Of a DNA stretch of 7,759 bases, positions 1-6,827 are shown piece by piece (the stretch's first letter is position 1; every line of letters begins with the position of its first letter). Origin of the DNA: Acidobacteriota bacterium. GTDB lineage: Bacteria; Acidobacteriota; Terriglobia; Terriglobales; Acidobacteriaceae. The stretch covers positions 1 through 7,759 of the forward strand of contig JAJYSL010000201.1 of NCBI GenBank assembly GCA_021793595.1, written 5' to 3'. The notes under the pieces were generated by a model. That model was not told the DNA's origin. It made no database searches and worked only from the letters and a program-made list of their open reading frames with translations. The position numbers were made by a program, and so were the translations under genes.

Positions 1-58
1 TGGTGGTCTTCTTGGCTGCCTTCTTCGTTGCTTTCTTTGCTGCTTTCTTGGTTGCCAT
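1..58 (-). CDS. Histone H1-like Lys/Ala-rich DNA-binding protein (N-terminus only)
   Basis: Reading the minus strand from the ATG at 58, the first 19 residues are MATKKAAKKATKKAAKKTT, a tetrad repeat KKxx with Ala/Thr between lysine pairs. The gene runs off the left edge of the window, so only the start is visible. Such lysine/alanine/threonine tails are typical of bacterial histone-H1-like proteins and of the basic tails of some HU-type nucleoid proteins. They bind DNA by charge and probably contribute to nucleoid packing. Whether a folded domain (HU or other) follows cannot be seen. The start is well supported: a Shine-Dalgarno sequence (AAGGGAGA) lies 9 nt upstream and a good promoter lies about 60 bp further up. 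Low-complexity Lys/Ala tails also occur on some ribosomal proteins and other basic proteins, so the family call is moderate while the gene start is fairly sure. Confidence 0.72.
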   Translation of the reverse strand, partial: MATKKAAKKATKKAAKKTT

Positions 59-67
59 ATGAACTAT

Positions 68-75
68 TCTCCCTT
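68..75 (-). promoter_or_regulatory. Ribosome binding site of the histone-like gene
   Basis: On the minus strand the sequence AAGGGAGA lies 9 nt before the ATG at 58. It is a strong purine-rich Shine-Dalgarno and fixes the start of the Lys/Ala-rich protein. Confidence 0.75.
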
Positions 76-104
76 TCGATGTGACATCGAGAACTGCAGT
101 CTCG
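76..104 (-). repeat. Overlapping palindromes in the leader of the histone-like gene
   Basis: TCGATGT-G-ACATCGA at 76-90 is a perfect 7-bp inverted repeat around one base. It is overlapped by CGAGA (88-92) and TCTCG (100-104), which flank the palindrome CTGCAG (94-99). Both lie between the predicted transcription start (about 115) and the ribosome binding site (68-75). They could be an operator for a dimeric repressor, or fold as two mutually exclusive hairpins in the mRNA leader. The symmetry is seen directly; the function is inference. Confidence 0.5.
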
Positions 105-121
105 TACCGCAGTTACACGAA

Positions 122-150
122 GGTATAGTTTTGTCCAAAATTAATGTCAA
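122..150 (-). promoter_or_regulatory. Sigma70-type promoter of the histone-like gene
   Basis: On the minus strand there is a perfect -35 box TTGACA (145-150), a 17-bp spacer (128-144) and a -10 box TATACC (122-127, 4 of 6 to consensus). Transcription would start near 115, giving a leader of about 57 nt with the Shine-Dalgarno and the palindromes in it. A T7 run lies directly upstream of the -35 box and further A/T tracts follow, as in UP elements. This is the best promoter in the window. Confidence 0.7.
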
Positions 151-546
151 GAAAAAAATTGCATCCATGTCGCTTTTTTTACAAGCATGCGATGGTCATT
201 TTTTCTAAAGGGGATTTTTTTCCTGTGATGCCGCGCGTGTGCAGTCGGAAAATCATTCAACCGGCGACTCGCGCGTCGTCACATGTCATTGCGAAAGTAC
301 AAACGATCATCCCGTTGCATCGTCGAATGCGCTCCATGATCGCACCCCATTGAACGCAGCGGGCGTTGAAGCACCGATCATCGGCACATCGCGATCCATG
401 CTCCCACACTGCCCGTTTCGCGCATTCCAATTTTGCAGCCACTGCCTGGCGATCTCATCCAATGGATTGCAGAGGGAACCACCAGCCAGAGACGACCGCT
501 GCGCGTATACTTTTTTGTTCGCACCGAATCGCATCTACGAAAGTTG
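151..546. other. Intergenic region between the divergent histone-like and thiolase genes
   Basis: No convincing gene lies in these roughly 400 bp. Short frames on both strands overlap one another and lack recognisable motifs. The left part (152-221) holds four A/T runs of 6-7 bases. The middle has the 7-mer CGATCAT at 304-310 and 375-381 and its complement ATGATCG at 336-342; the last forward copy sits in the 11-bp palindrome CCGAT-C-ATCGG (374-384). A TATACT at 506-511 is a good -10 box for the thiolase gene, but no matching -35 box is seen 16-18 bp upstream of it. Confidence 0.55.
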
Positions 547-552
547 AAGGGG
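547..552 (+). promoter_or_regulatory. Ribosome binding site of the thiolase gene
   Basis: AAGGGG ends 5 nt before the ATG at 558. It decides between this start and a frame that stays open up to an ATG at 366. The first residues from 558 ([17 protein letters not shown]) are also exactly where thiolases normally begin. Confidence 0.75.
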
Positions 553-557
553 ATGGT

Positions 558-1742
558 ATGGAAGACATTGTCATCGTTGCCGGAGTCCGCACACCTGTCG
601 GAAAGTTCCTCGGTTCGCTCGCCGATTTTTCGGCGACGCAGTTGGGCGCCATCGTAGTTCGCGAGGTCGTGAAGCGCGCTGGCATCAATCCCGCGTCGGT
701 CGATGAGTGCATCATGGGTAACGTTGTATCGGCTGGCCTCGGGCAGAATCCCGCGCGACAAGCGGCCATCTTCGGTGGTCTCGCCCCTGAGGTCAGCGCC
801 TTCACCGTCAACAAGGTTTGCGGATCGGGATTGAAAGCGGTTGCGCTCGCAGCCCAGGCCATCCAGACTGGCAATGCGGAAATCGTCGTCGCCGGCGGCA
901 TGGAGTCGATGAGCAACGCTCCCTACCTGCTACCCGACGCGCGCAAGGGTTTTCGCATGGGCGACAATAAGGTGGTCGACAGCATGGTGAGAGATGGCCT
1001 GTGGGATATCTACAACGACTACCACATGGGCGTGACCGGCGAGAATGTGGCCGAGAAATATTCCATCACTCGTGAAGAACAGGATGCATATGCGCTCGAG
1101 TCCCATCGCAAAAGCGCCGCCGCATGGAAGAATGGCCGCTTCGCCTCGCAGATTGTTCCCGTCGAAATTCCCGCCAAGAAAAAAGGCGGCGAGCCCACTC
1201 TCTTCAGTCACGACGAATCCGTCCGTGAAGACACCACGTTGGAAGCCCTGCGAAAATTGAAGCCCGCATTCAAGAAGGACGGAACCGTCACCGCCGGCAA
1301 CGCACCCGGCGTCAACGATGGCGCGGGCGCGTTACTGGTCATGTCCGCGAAGAAGGCCGCGTCCCTGGGGCTCGAGCCCATGGTGCGCATTCGCGCCCAG
1401 GCCAGCAGTGGTATCGAACCCAAATGGGTGATGATGGCTCCGGTCACCGGCATCCGCAAAGTCTTAGAGAAGGCCGGATGGCAGCGGGATGAAGTCGATC
1501 TGTTCGAATTGAACGAGGCCTTCGCCGTTCAGGCTCTCGGCGTGTCACGTGAACTGGGTCTCAATCCCGACAAGGTCAACGTGAACGGTGGAGCTGTCGC
1601 CATCGGGCATCCCATCGGCGCCAGCGGCGCACGCGTCTTGATCACATTGATCTATGAAATGATTCGTCAGGATGCAAAGAAAGGTGTCGCCGCGCTTTGC
1701 CTTGGAGGCGGCAACTCCGTCGCCATGGCGGTCGAACGCTGA
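558..1742 (+). CDS. Acetyl-CoA C-acetyltransferase (thiolase)
   Basis: Predicted cytoplasmic thiolase of 394 residues, the usual length for the family. It joins two acetyl-CoA into acetoacetyl-CoA, or runs the reverse cleavage at the end of beta-oxidation. All catalytic elements are present: nucleophile Cys88 in VNKVCGSG, the NEAF motif at 319-322, His351 in [12 protein letters not shown], and the acid/base Cys381 in CLGGGNS. The [13 protein letters not shown] segment (113-125) and [13 protein letters not shown] (245-257) are also family hallmarks; Pro replaces the more common Ser in GNASG, a variant also known from other thiolases. The biosynthetic (PhaA/AtoB/ThlA-like) and degradative (MmgA-like) types cannot be separated from sequence alone. 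The gene stands by itself, with no hydroxyacyl-CoA dehydrogenase, CoA-transferase or PHA synthase next to it, so context does not settle the pathway. The family call is very sure; the exact substrate range is open. Confidence 0.95.
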   Translation: MEDIVIVAGVRTPVGKFLGSLADFSATQLGAIVVREVVKRAGINPASVDECIMGNVVSAGLGQNPARQAAIFGGLAPEVSAFTVNKVCGSGLKAVALAAQAIQTGNAEIVVAGGMESMSNAPYLLPDARKGFRMGDNKVVDSMVRDGLWDIYNDYHMGVTGENVAEKYSITREEQDAYALESHRKSAAAWKNGRFASQIVPVEIPAKKKGGEPTLFSHDESVREDTTLEALRKLKPAFKKDGTVTAGNAPGVNDGAGALLVMSAKKAASLGLEPMVRIRAQASSGIEPKWVMMAPVTGIRKVLEKAGWQRDEVDLFELNEAFAVQALGVSRELGLNPDKVNVNGGAVAIGHPIGASGARVLITLIYEMIRQDAKKGVAALCLGGGNSVAMAVER

Positions 1743-2114
1743 GCGCCGATCCTTCTCTGGACCACAGCGCACCGTTGGCATGATTCAGTGGGTCTCGCGC
1801 CGCCCATTCGACACGGAACGACGTGTGAACACGCATGGAAAGCGCCGGACGATCCAGCGAAGTTTTAGTCGGGGAGAAATCCTTGCCACCCGTCTTCACC
1901 GAATCCCCATTGGCGCACGTGCAGGCGTATCTTTGGATAGAACTGGGATTTTCACCTGCCGCCCCATTTGGTGTCGGTGAGTGAATCGCAGTTCACGGCG
2001 TGTGACTTCGGTGTTCCGCTGAGACCCATCTCTGGATCGGGTTCAGTCGTCGTAAACATCTTTGTTCGCATGCGGCCGTATTCACTTTAAGATGATGCTC
2101 ATTGGCAGTCACTG
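1743..2114. other. Intergenic region after the thiolase gene
   Basis: No recognised gene lies in these 370 bp. A frame from ATG 1835 to TGA 1984 would give 49 residues, but it has no ribosome binding site and no known motif. A longer frame crossing the thiolase stop (1672-1980) overlaps the thiolase gene out of frame and is taken as chance. An 8-bp inverted pair, TGGGTCTC (1789-1796) and GAGACCCA (2021-2028), spans most of the region, and GTGAA/TTCAC (1981-1985, 1992-1996) forms a weak hairpin. No clear intrinsic terminator follows the thiolase gene. Confidence 0.45.
2062..2091 (+). promoter_or_regulatory. Possible promoter of the methyltransferase gene
   Basis: TTGTTC (2062-2067) and TTTAAG (2086-2091) are separated by 18 bp and match the sigma70 boxes at 3 and 4 of 6 positions. 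The transcription start would fall near 2098, shortly before the methyltransferase gene. The match is modest, so this is only a candidate. Confidence 0.28.
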
Positions 2115-2141
2115 ATGTTGGAAGCGGAGACTCCTTTCCCC

Positions 2142-2924
2142 ATGGCTTTGTCAGGCCGCGACAGCGCAAACTCAATAGAGCGATTTACCAATCGCGTCGA
2201 TGCATATCGCAAGTTTCGTCCGCAGTATCCGGTCGGGGTACTTCATCTGCTTGAGAAGCAATGCGGACTCACGCAGGCCTCCGTGATTGCCGACATTGGC
2301 GCGGGCACCGGATTGCTGGCTGAGCTGTTTCTTGCGAATGGCAATTCTGTCCTGGCGGTCGAGCCCAACCGCGCAATGCGATCCGCCTGCGAGGAACTGC
2401 GCTCACAATATCCCAAACTGACATGTATCGACGGCTCTGCCGAGGCTACAACCTTGCCCGATCATTGCGCCGACTTTGTGACCGTCGGCCAGGCGCTGCA
2501 TTGGTTCCAACTTTCACGCGCCCGGACAGAATTCGTGCGCATTCTCCGCAGTGGGGGTTGGTGCGTCATTGTCTATAACAATCGCCGCGTCGCCGGCGAC
2601 GTCCTCCACAACGGCTACGAACGCCTCCTCTGCGAATTTGGGGTTGATTATCAGCAGGTACGCAGCCGCTATGTCGATAACAACGCGCTGGCGGAATTTT
2701 TTGCGCCCGCGCTCATGCATCAGACGTATCTGCACAACCAACAGGTATTCGACCTGGAGGAAATGGTGGGGCGCATCGTTTCTTCTTCCTACATGCCGCA
2801 GCCGGGACATCCCCGCTACCCCGCCATGCTGCGCCGAGTCGAAGAGCTATTTTCGCGATGCCAGAAAGACGGCCGTGTGCGCTTGGAATATGACTGCGTC
2901 GTCACCTACGGAAAGTTGGCGTAA
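2142..2924 (+). CDS. Class I SAM-dependent methyltransferase
   Basis: A soluble protein of 260 residues from this start, with the Rossmann-type AdoMet fold of the Methyltransf_11/25 group. Motif I is VIADIGAGTGLL, with D51-G57 binding AdoMet. An acidic residue at the end of strand 2 (Glu74 in AVEPN) should hold the ribose. DGSAE (97-101) is the next AdoMet-contacting loop, and DFVTVGQALHWF (111-122) is motif IV, whose QALHWF is typical of a subfamily of small-molecule methyltransferases. RILRSGGWCVIVYNNRR (133-149) is the post-motif strand. The opening IERFTNRVDAYRKFRPQYP also fits that subfamily. The substrate cannot be told. The start at 2142 has GGAG (2126-2129) 12 nt upstream; an in-frame ATG at 2115 would add 9 residues but has no ribosome binding site. 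The gene is monocistronic and convergent with sdaA, 56 bp from it. Confidence 0.88.
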   Translation: MALSGRDSANSIERFTNRVDAYRKFRPQYPVGVLHLLEKQCGLTQASVIADIGAGTGLLAELFLANGNSVLAVEPNRAMRSACEELRSQYPKLTCIDGSAEATTLPDHCADFVTVGQALHWFQLSRARTEFVRILRSGGWCVIVYNNRRVAGDVLHNGYERLLCEFGVDYQQVRSRYVDNNALAEFFAPALMHQTYLHNQQVFDLEEMVGRIVSSSYMPQPGHPRYPAMLRRVEELFSRCQKDGRVRLEYDCVVTYGKLA

Positions 2925-2980
2925 GCTCAAGCCCAGATCCACGCACGCGGGAAATTCGCCGGCACTCACTTGCTTGCTTG

Positions 2981-4342
2981 TCAGCACTCGATAATATTCA
3001 GTGCCAAGCCAGCCTGCGACGTTTCCTTGTAGCGGCTTTGCATGTCGAGTCCGGTGCGGTACATCGTCTCGATAATCTGGTCGAGCGAAATTTTGTGCGT
3101 CCCCGTTTCATTCATGGAGATGCGGCACGCGTTCACCGCCTTCACCGCCCCCATGGCATTGCGTTCGATGCAGGGAATCTGCACCAGCCCGCCGATCGGA
3201 TCGCAGGTCATGCCGAGATTATGTTCCATGGCGATTTCGGCGGCATGCTCCACTTCTTCGTTGCTTCCGCCCATCGCCGCTACCAATCCTCCAGCGGCCA
3301 TCGAACAGGCAACACCCACTTCACCCTGGCATCCAACCTCCGCGCCGGAGATGGACGCATTCTCCTTGTACAGAATTCCGATGGCGGCCGCAGTCAAAAA
3401 GTAGCGCACAAGCCCTTCGTCATCCGCACCGGGAACAAAGCTGCGATAGTAATGCGCGACTGCCGGAATCACACCCGCAGCACCATTGGTCGGCGCCGTC
3501 ACCACGCGTCCTCCCGCGGCATTCTCTTCATTCACCGCGATGGCATAGACCGTCAGCCAATCCATCGGCGCCAGCGGATCGCCGGCCTGCTTCCGAAGCA
3601 GCTTGGCGTGCATCTCCGGCGCACGGCGACGAACATTCAATCCGCCGGGCAGCGTGCCTTCCGTCGTCAAGCCACGCTCGGCGCACTGCTGCATCGTAGT
3701 CCAGATGGCTTGAATGCCGGCCCGAACTTCTGCCTCATTGCGCACCACAGACTCATTCGCCAGAATCAACTCCCAAATCGACAAGTGATTTTGCTCCGCG
3801 ATCTTCATCAATTCTGCCGCGCTTTGGAATGGATAGGGAATGTTCGCCGATGCGTCCGCCGCAGCCTCTTCGCCTTCGGCGCGAATAAATCCCCCGCCGA
3901 TGGAGTAAAAAATTTGTTTCCGCAATACCGCTCCATTTGCATCGAACGCCGTGTATCGCATCCCGTTGGGATGGGCTGCCAGCGCTTCGGCACGATGCCA
4001 CACCAGGTCATCGGCTTCCTCGAACCGAACAACATGCTTGCCAAGCAGCGGCAACGCATGTGAGTCGTAAATCTTTTGTACCATTCCGTCGATGCCCGCC
4101 GGATCCACTTTGTCCGGCTGCTCTCCTGCCAGGCCCAGCAAAATAGCGCGATCCGTGCCGTGGCCATGACCGGTCAGGGCCAAAGAACCGTATAGATCCA
4201 CCCTCACTCGCGCCGTCTCTTGCAGCAGCCCCGCAGTTTCCAGTTCGAGCACAAATCGACGCGCGGCCCGCATCGGACCCACCGTGTGTGAGCTGGAAGG
4301 TCCAATCCCGATCTTGAATAAATCAAATAGACTCGTCATCAT
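2981..4342 (-). CDS. sdaA: L-serine dehydratase, single-chain iron-sulfur type
   Basis: L-serine ammonia-lyase: it turns L-serine into pyruvate and ammonia with an oxygen-sensitive [4Fe-4S] cluster in the cytoplasm. The 453 residues match the one-chain form, with an N-terminal beta domain (about 3-160, including [16 protein letters not shown] at 12-27) joined to the C-terminal alpha domain (about 180-450). Cluster cysteines are seen at 338 (GCQGEVG), 380 (MTCDPIGG) and 391 (IPCIERN). The spacing of 42 and 11 residues equals that of the Legionella enzyme, and the chain ends in Cys453. In Legionella the matching C-terminal cysteine folds into the active site as the fourth cluster ligand and an internal inhibitor. 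[13 protein letters not shown] [14 protein letters not shown] (281-294) is also conserved. Two adjacent ATGs (4342 and 4339) could start the protein; no strong Shine-Dalgarno precedes either. A large open frame on the opposite strand is only a shadow of this gene. Confidence 0.96.
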   Translation of the reverse strand: MMTSLFDLFKIGIGPSSSHTVGPMRAARRFVLELETAGLLQETARVRVDLYGSLALTGHGHGTDRAILLGLAGEQPDKVDPAGIDGMVQKIYDSHALPLLGKHVVRFEEADDLVWHRAEALAAHPNGMRYTAFDANGAVLRKQIFYSIGGGFIRAEGEEAAADASANIPYPFQSAAELMKIAEQNHLSIWELILANESVVRNEAEVRAGIQAIWTTMQQCAERGLTTEGTLPGGLNVRRRAPEMHAKLLRKQAGDPLAPMDWLTVYAIAVNEENAAGGRVVTAPTNGAAGVIPAVAHYYRSFVPGADDEGLVRYFLTAAAIGILYKENASISGAEVGCQGEVGVACSMAAGGLVAAMGGSNEEVEHAAEIAMEHNLGMTCDPIGGLVQIPCIERNAMGAVKAVNACRISMNETGTHKISLDQIIETMYRTGLDMQSRYKETSQAGLALNIIEC

Positions 4343-4373
4343 GCTGGAGACTCACGCGCAGCACTCTCAGCAT
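4341..4373 (-). promoter_or_regulatory. Hairpin over the sdaA start codon
   Basis: On the minus strand ATGCTGAGA (4373-4365) can pair with TCTCCAGCAT (4350-4341), with one bulged C and a 14-nt loop. The second arm ends in the first two bases of the first sdaA ATG (4342-4340). In mRNA this would partly hide that start, while the second ATG at 4339 stays free. The pairing is seen directly; a role in limiting translation is inference. Confidence 0.35.
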
Positions 4374-4512
4374 ACCGGCACAGATGCGGCATCGGCTAAG
4401 CAGAAGGGTCCGCCGTCCACCTCGGTCCATCCGCCGGTAATGCCCCGGTGCGCGTTAGCACATTCAAAATCTTCTCCGCAGTAGTACCATCGAGGACGGA
4501 ACTCCCCCCACG

Positions 4513-6072
4513 ATGCTTTTCAAATCTTTCAGCGCCGCCGTGTACGGCATCCACGCCAACATCATTGATGTGGAGGTGGATTTCTCCGGCATCAAGACAA
4601 CCGAAGATCGCTTCCATACCGTCGGCCTGCCCGACGCCGCCGTGCGCGAAAGCCGCGACCGCGTGCGCGCCGCCATTAAGAATTCCGGCTTCGACGTTCC
4701 GCCCACGCAGATCACCATCAACCTGGCGCCCGCCGATCTGAAAAAAGAGGGCTCCGGCTTCGATCTTCCCATGGCCATCGGCATCTTGGGCGCGTATGGC
4801 AGCCTGCAGTTGCGCGACCTCAGCAATTTTCTTCTGGTAGGCGAACTCGGTCTCGACGGAAGCCTGCGTCCGGTGCAAGGCATGTTACCCATCGCCATCG
4901 CGGCGCGCGAACGCGGCATTCGCAACCTTCTCATTCCCGCAGCCAACGCCCGCGAGGCCGCCGTCGTTGAAGGCGTCGATGTCTATGGCGTCAATACCCT
5001 GCTGGAAGTGCGTGAGTTGTTGAACGCTGCCGCCAACGGTGGCATCCAGGCCCAGCCAATTCGCGTGGCCACTCGCGACCTACTCGGGGAGATGGAACAT
5101 TTCCCTTTCGACTTCAGCGATGTTCGCGGCCAGCAAACCGCCAAGCGTGCCCTGGAAGTGGCCGCAGCCGGTGGTCATAACATTTTGATGATCGGGCCTC
5201 CCGGTTCCGGCAAAACCATGCTGGCCAAGCGCCTCCCAGGGATTCTCGCTCCTCTGGATTTTGAGGAGGCCCTGGAGACGACCAAGATCCACTCCGTTGC
5301 CGGCGTTTTGAATTCTGAAACCGGCCTGGTCACCCAGCGACCGTTTCGTTCTCCGCACCACACCGTTTCTGATGCTGGACTGATCGGCGGCGGCGCCATC
5401 CCGCGTCCCGGCGAAGTGTCGCTCGCCCACAATGGCCTGCTCTTCTTGGACGAATTGCCGGAATTCCCCCGCAATGTGCTGGAAGTGCTTCGCCAGCCCT
5501 TGGAAGATGGCCAGGTCACCATAGCCCGCGCCTCCATGTCGCTTAGCTTTCCCGCGCGCTTTATGCTGGCGGCTGCCATGAATCCCTGTCCATGCGGATA
5601 TTTCAACGACAAAGCCCGACAATGCATGTGCACGCCGCCCATGATTCAACGCTACGTGTCCAAAGTTTCCGGGCCCTTGCTCGACCGCATTGACATCCAC
5701 ATTGAAGTTCCGGCTGTCCAATATAAAGAACTCCGTGGTGGTTCAGCTGCTGAGGGCTCCGCCGAAATTCGCGTCCGGGTGCTGGCCGCACGGGAGCGTC
5801 AGGCCACTCGCTTCGCCGACGCGAAAGAGCGTATCTTCTGCAATTCCCAGATGACCACCCGTCAGATTCGAGCCTATTGCGGCCTGTCTGCCGACGCTGA
5901 ACGTCTGTTGGAACGAGCCATGCAGCAGCAGGGCCTCACCGCGCGGGCCCATGATCGCATCCTGAAAGTCGCCCGCACCATCGCCGACATCGAAGGTGAA
6001 GCCGATTTGGCGGTAAAACATTTGGCGGAAGCCATCCAATATCGCACGCTCGACCGCAGTTATTGGTCATAA
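4513..6072 (+). CDS. comM: ComM/YifB-family Mg-chelatase-like AAA+ ATPase
   Basis: A cytoplasmic AAA+ ATPase of 519 residues, close to the usual length (E. coli YifB is about 506). The N-terminal ChlI/Lon-like domain covers about 20-165 ([32 protein letters not shown] region, then [19 protein letters not shown]). The ATPase core has Walker A GPPGSGKT at 228-235, Walker [11 protein letters not shown] at 309-318, and [16 protein letters not shown] at 279-294. The cysteine-rich [11 protein letters not shown] (356-366) with CMC (371-373) and [10 protein letters not shown] (391-400) follow. The Mg-chelatase C-terminal domain (about 414-513) has [18 protein letters not shown]. In Vibrio and Acinetobacter, ComM is a hexameric branch-migration helicase that helps integrate transformed DNA; many bacteria not known to be transformable also carry it, so the role here is not proven. 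The start fits the family (short lead into SAAVYGI) with AGGA/GGA 12-16 nt upstream. Divergent from sdaA across a 170-bp spacer with no clear promoter. Confidence 0.95.
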   Translation: MLFKSFSAAVYGIHANIIDVEVDFSGIKTTEDRFHTVGLPDAAVRESRDRVRAAIKNSGFDVPPTQITINLAPADLKKEGSGFDLPMAIGILGAYGSLQLRDLSNFLLVGELGLDGSLRPVQGMLPIAIAARERGIRNLLIPAANAREAAVVEGVDVYGVNTLLEVRELLNAAANGGIQAQPIRVATRDLLGEMEHFPFDFSDVRGQQTAKRALEVAAAGGHNILMIGPPGSGKTMLAKRLPGILAPLDFEEALETTKIHSVAGVLNSETGLVTQRPFRSPHHTVSDAGLIGGGAIPRPGEVSLAHNGLLFLDELPEFPRNVLEVLRQPLEDGQVTIARASMSLSFPARFMLAAAMNPCPCGYFNDKARQCMCTPPMIQRYVSKVSGPLLDRIDIHIEVPAVQYKELRGGSAAEGSAEIRVRVLAARERQATRFADAKERIFCNSQMTTRQIRAYCGLSADAERLLERAMQQQGLTARAHDRILKVARTIADIEGEADLAVKHLAEAIQYRTLDRSYWS

Positions 6073-6590
6073 TTGCTTTACTTTGTGAGAGTTATACGAA
6101 TCTACAGCGAGCGCAGCGTATCGTTCAAGCTTCCCGAACATCTTCATGTGCTGGAATTGTGCAAACAGATGATAAATTTATGTTGACTGGGGATTCTTCA
6201 GACAGTTACTCTTAATAGTTGTCGAGCTCTATCGGTGGGCGTCTGTCGCTACGGCAAGTGCCTAACCCCACAGAAAACCCCGTCCAGTCAAGGACCTCCA
6301 AGATAGGAAGCTGCCCTCCGGCGGTAACTGTCCTGGCCGCCGTCGGGAGTGAGTCGGCGACATTCTTCACTTCGTGAGTTGCCAGTATCTGCAAGAACGA
6401 ACGCCTGCAGCAAGCCTCTGTAAAGAAGTCGGTTGTGGATCTCATCAAACGAAATTTGAGTACGATTTTCACAGTTTCGATCAATCGACAGTCGTGCTTC
6501 GTGCGTCTAACTAGGTAGCAACGTTGACCAGACCGGCTCAACACTTCTCGTCCCCCGAAGTAGAAGGTTTTGACGGCCATTACTGATCCA
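6073..6590. other. Long region without a recognisable gene after comM
   Basis: These roughly 500 bp look more AT-rich than the flanking genes and show no known protein or RNA. On the minus strand a 122-codon frame (6580 to 6212) is open, with mixed codon use, no Shine-Dalgarno before its ATG and no motif I recognise; it could be a small unknown gene or chance. In the comM frame, 33 codons stay open from GTG 6085 to TGA 6186, also without a ribosome binding site. A hairpin is possible at 6314-6347: CGGCGG (6319-6324) pairs with CCGCCG (6337-6342), extended by CCC/GGG past a small internal loop. No T-run follows it, so it is not a standard terminator. Confidence 0.45.
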
Positions 6591-6597
6591 GGAGAGG
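6591..6597 (+). promoter_or_regulatory. Ribosome binding site of the small omega-like gene
   Basis: GGAGAGG lies 11 nt before the ATG at 6609. It favours that start over the in-frame TTG at 6570, which has no Shine-Dalgarno. Confidence 0.6.
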
Positions 6598-6608
6598 TAC
6601 TGAAAATT

Positions 6609-6827
6609 ATGCGCTCCCAACTAATATTTGGCGCTCTGACTTATGTCCGAAATCGCTACGAGCTGTGTCAGCTCGCTTCCAAAGCGGCCCGCAAATTGCA
6701 CAAGCCAACCACCCGTCTGCAGGACACGATGAATGATGTACTGATTCGCTTTCATCACTCGAATCCTTTGGGCGAAAGTGCTGTTCCCGTTGAGCAGGTC
6801 CGTAAGCAGGAACGTCGCGCAGCGTAA
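6609..6827 (+). CDS. Small basic protein with an RNA polymerase omega-like motif
   Basis: A 72-residue, mostly basic protein. Residues 15-30 (NRYELCQLASKAARKL) line up with the most conserved stretch of RNA polymerase omega, NRFDLVLVAARRARQM in E. coli: N-R-aromatic-acidic-L, then A-x-(K/R)-A-R. A following DTMNDVLIRF (39-48) sits where omega has its T-x-x-A-L-x-E-I strand. If it is omega, it would chaperone and bind the beta-prime subunit. The lead MRSQLIFGALTYV is unlike textbook omega, and the highly conserved downstream residues are loose, so it may instead be a lineage-specific small protein. The start rests on GGAGAGG at 6591-6597; no membrane segment or signal peptide is seen. The gene is 127 bp upstream of rho on the same strand, a context of transcription machinery. 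Its last codons lie in a hairpin (6816-6835). The coding call is fairly good; the omega identity is tentative. Confidence 0.62.
   Translation: MRSQLIFGALTYVRNRYELCQLASKAARKLHKPTTRLQDTMNDVLIRFHHSNPLGESAVPVEQVRKQERRAA

Noticed and set aside
366..557. In-frame 64-codon N-terminal extension of the thiolase gene from ATG 366
   Set aside because: Thiolases start where ATG 558 places them, AAGGGG sits 5 nt before that ATG, and the extension has no thiolase-like or targeting features.
2925..2980. Bidirectional terminator between the convergent methyltransferase and sdaA genes
   Set aside because: The 56-bp gap has no stem with an adjacent T-run on either strand; Rho-dependent ending is possible but not visible.
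2978..4063. 361-codon open frame on the plus strand opposite sdaA
   Set aside because: It is antisense to a gene with clear cluster cysteines and family motifs. Its His/Arg-rich product has no domain, and it is explained by codon bias of sdaA.
4396..4878. Minus-strand frame running from within comM towards sdaA
   Set aside because: Most of it is antisense to the conserved N-terminal domain of ComM. The part in the spacer has a plausible composition but no start or ribosome binding site of its own.
5080..5721. 213-codon minus-strand frame inside comM
   Set aside because: It is antisense to the Walker A, Walker B and cysteine motifs of the ATPase and looks like a reading-frame shadow.
6085..6186. 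33-codon frame after the comM stop, in the same frame, suggesting read-through or a truncated comM
   Set aside because: ComM already ends at its normal family length (IQYRTLDR plus a few residues), and the downstream frame has no ribosome binding site or motif.
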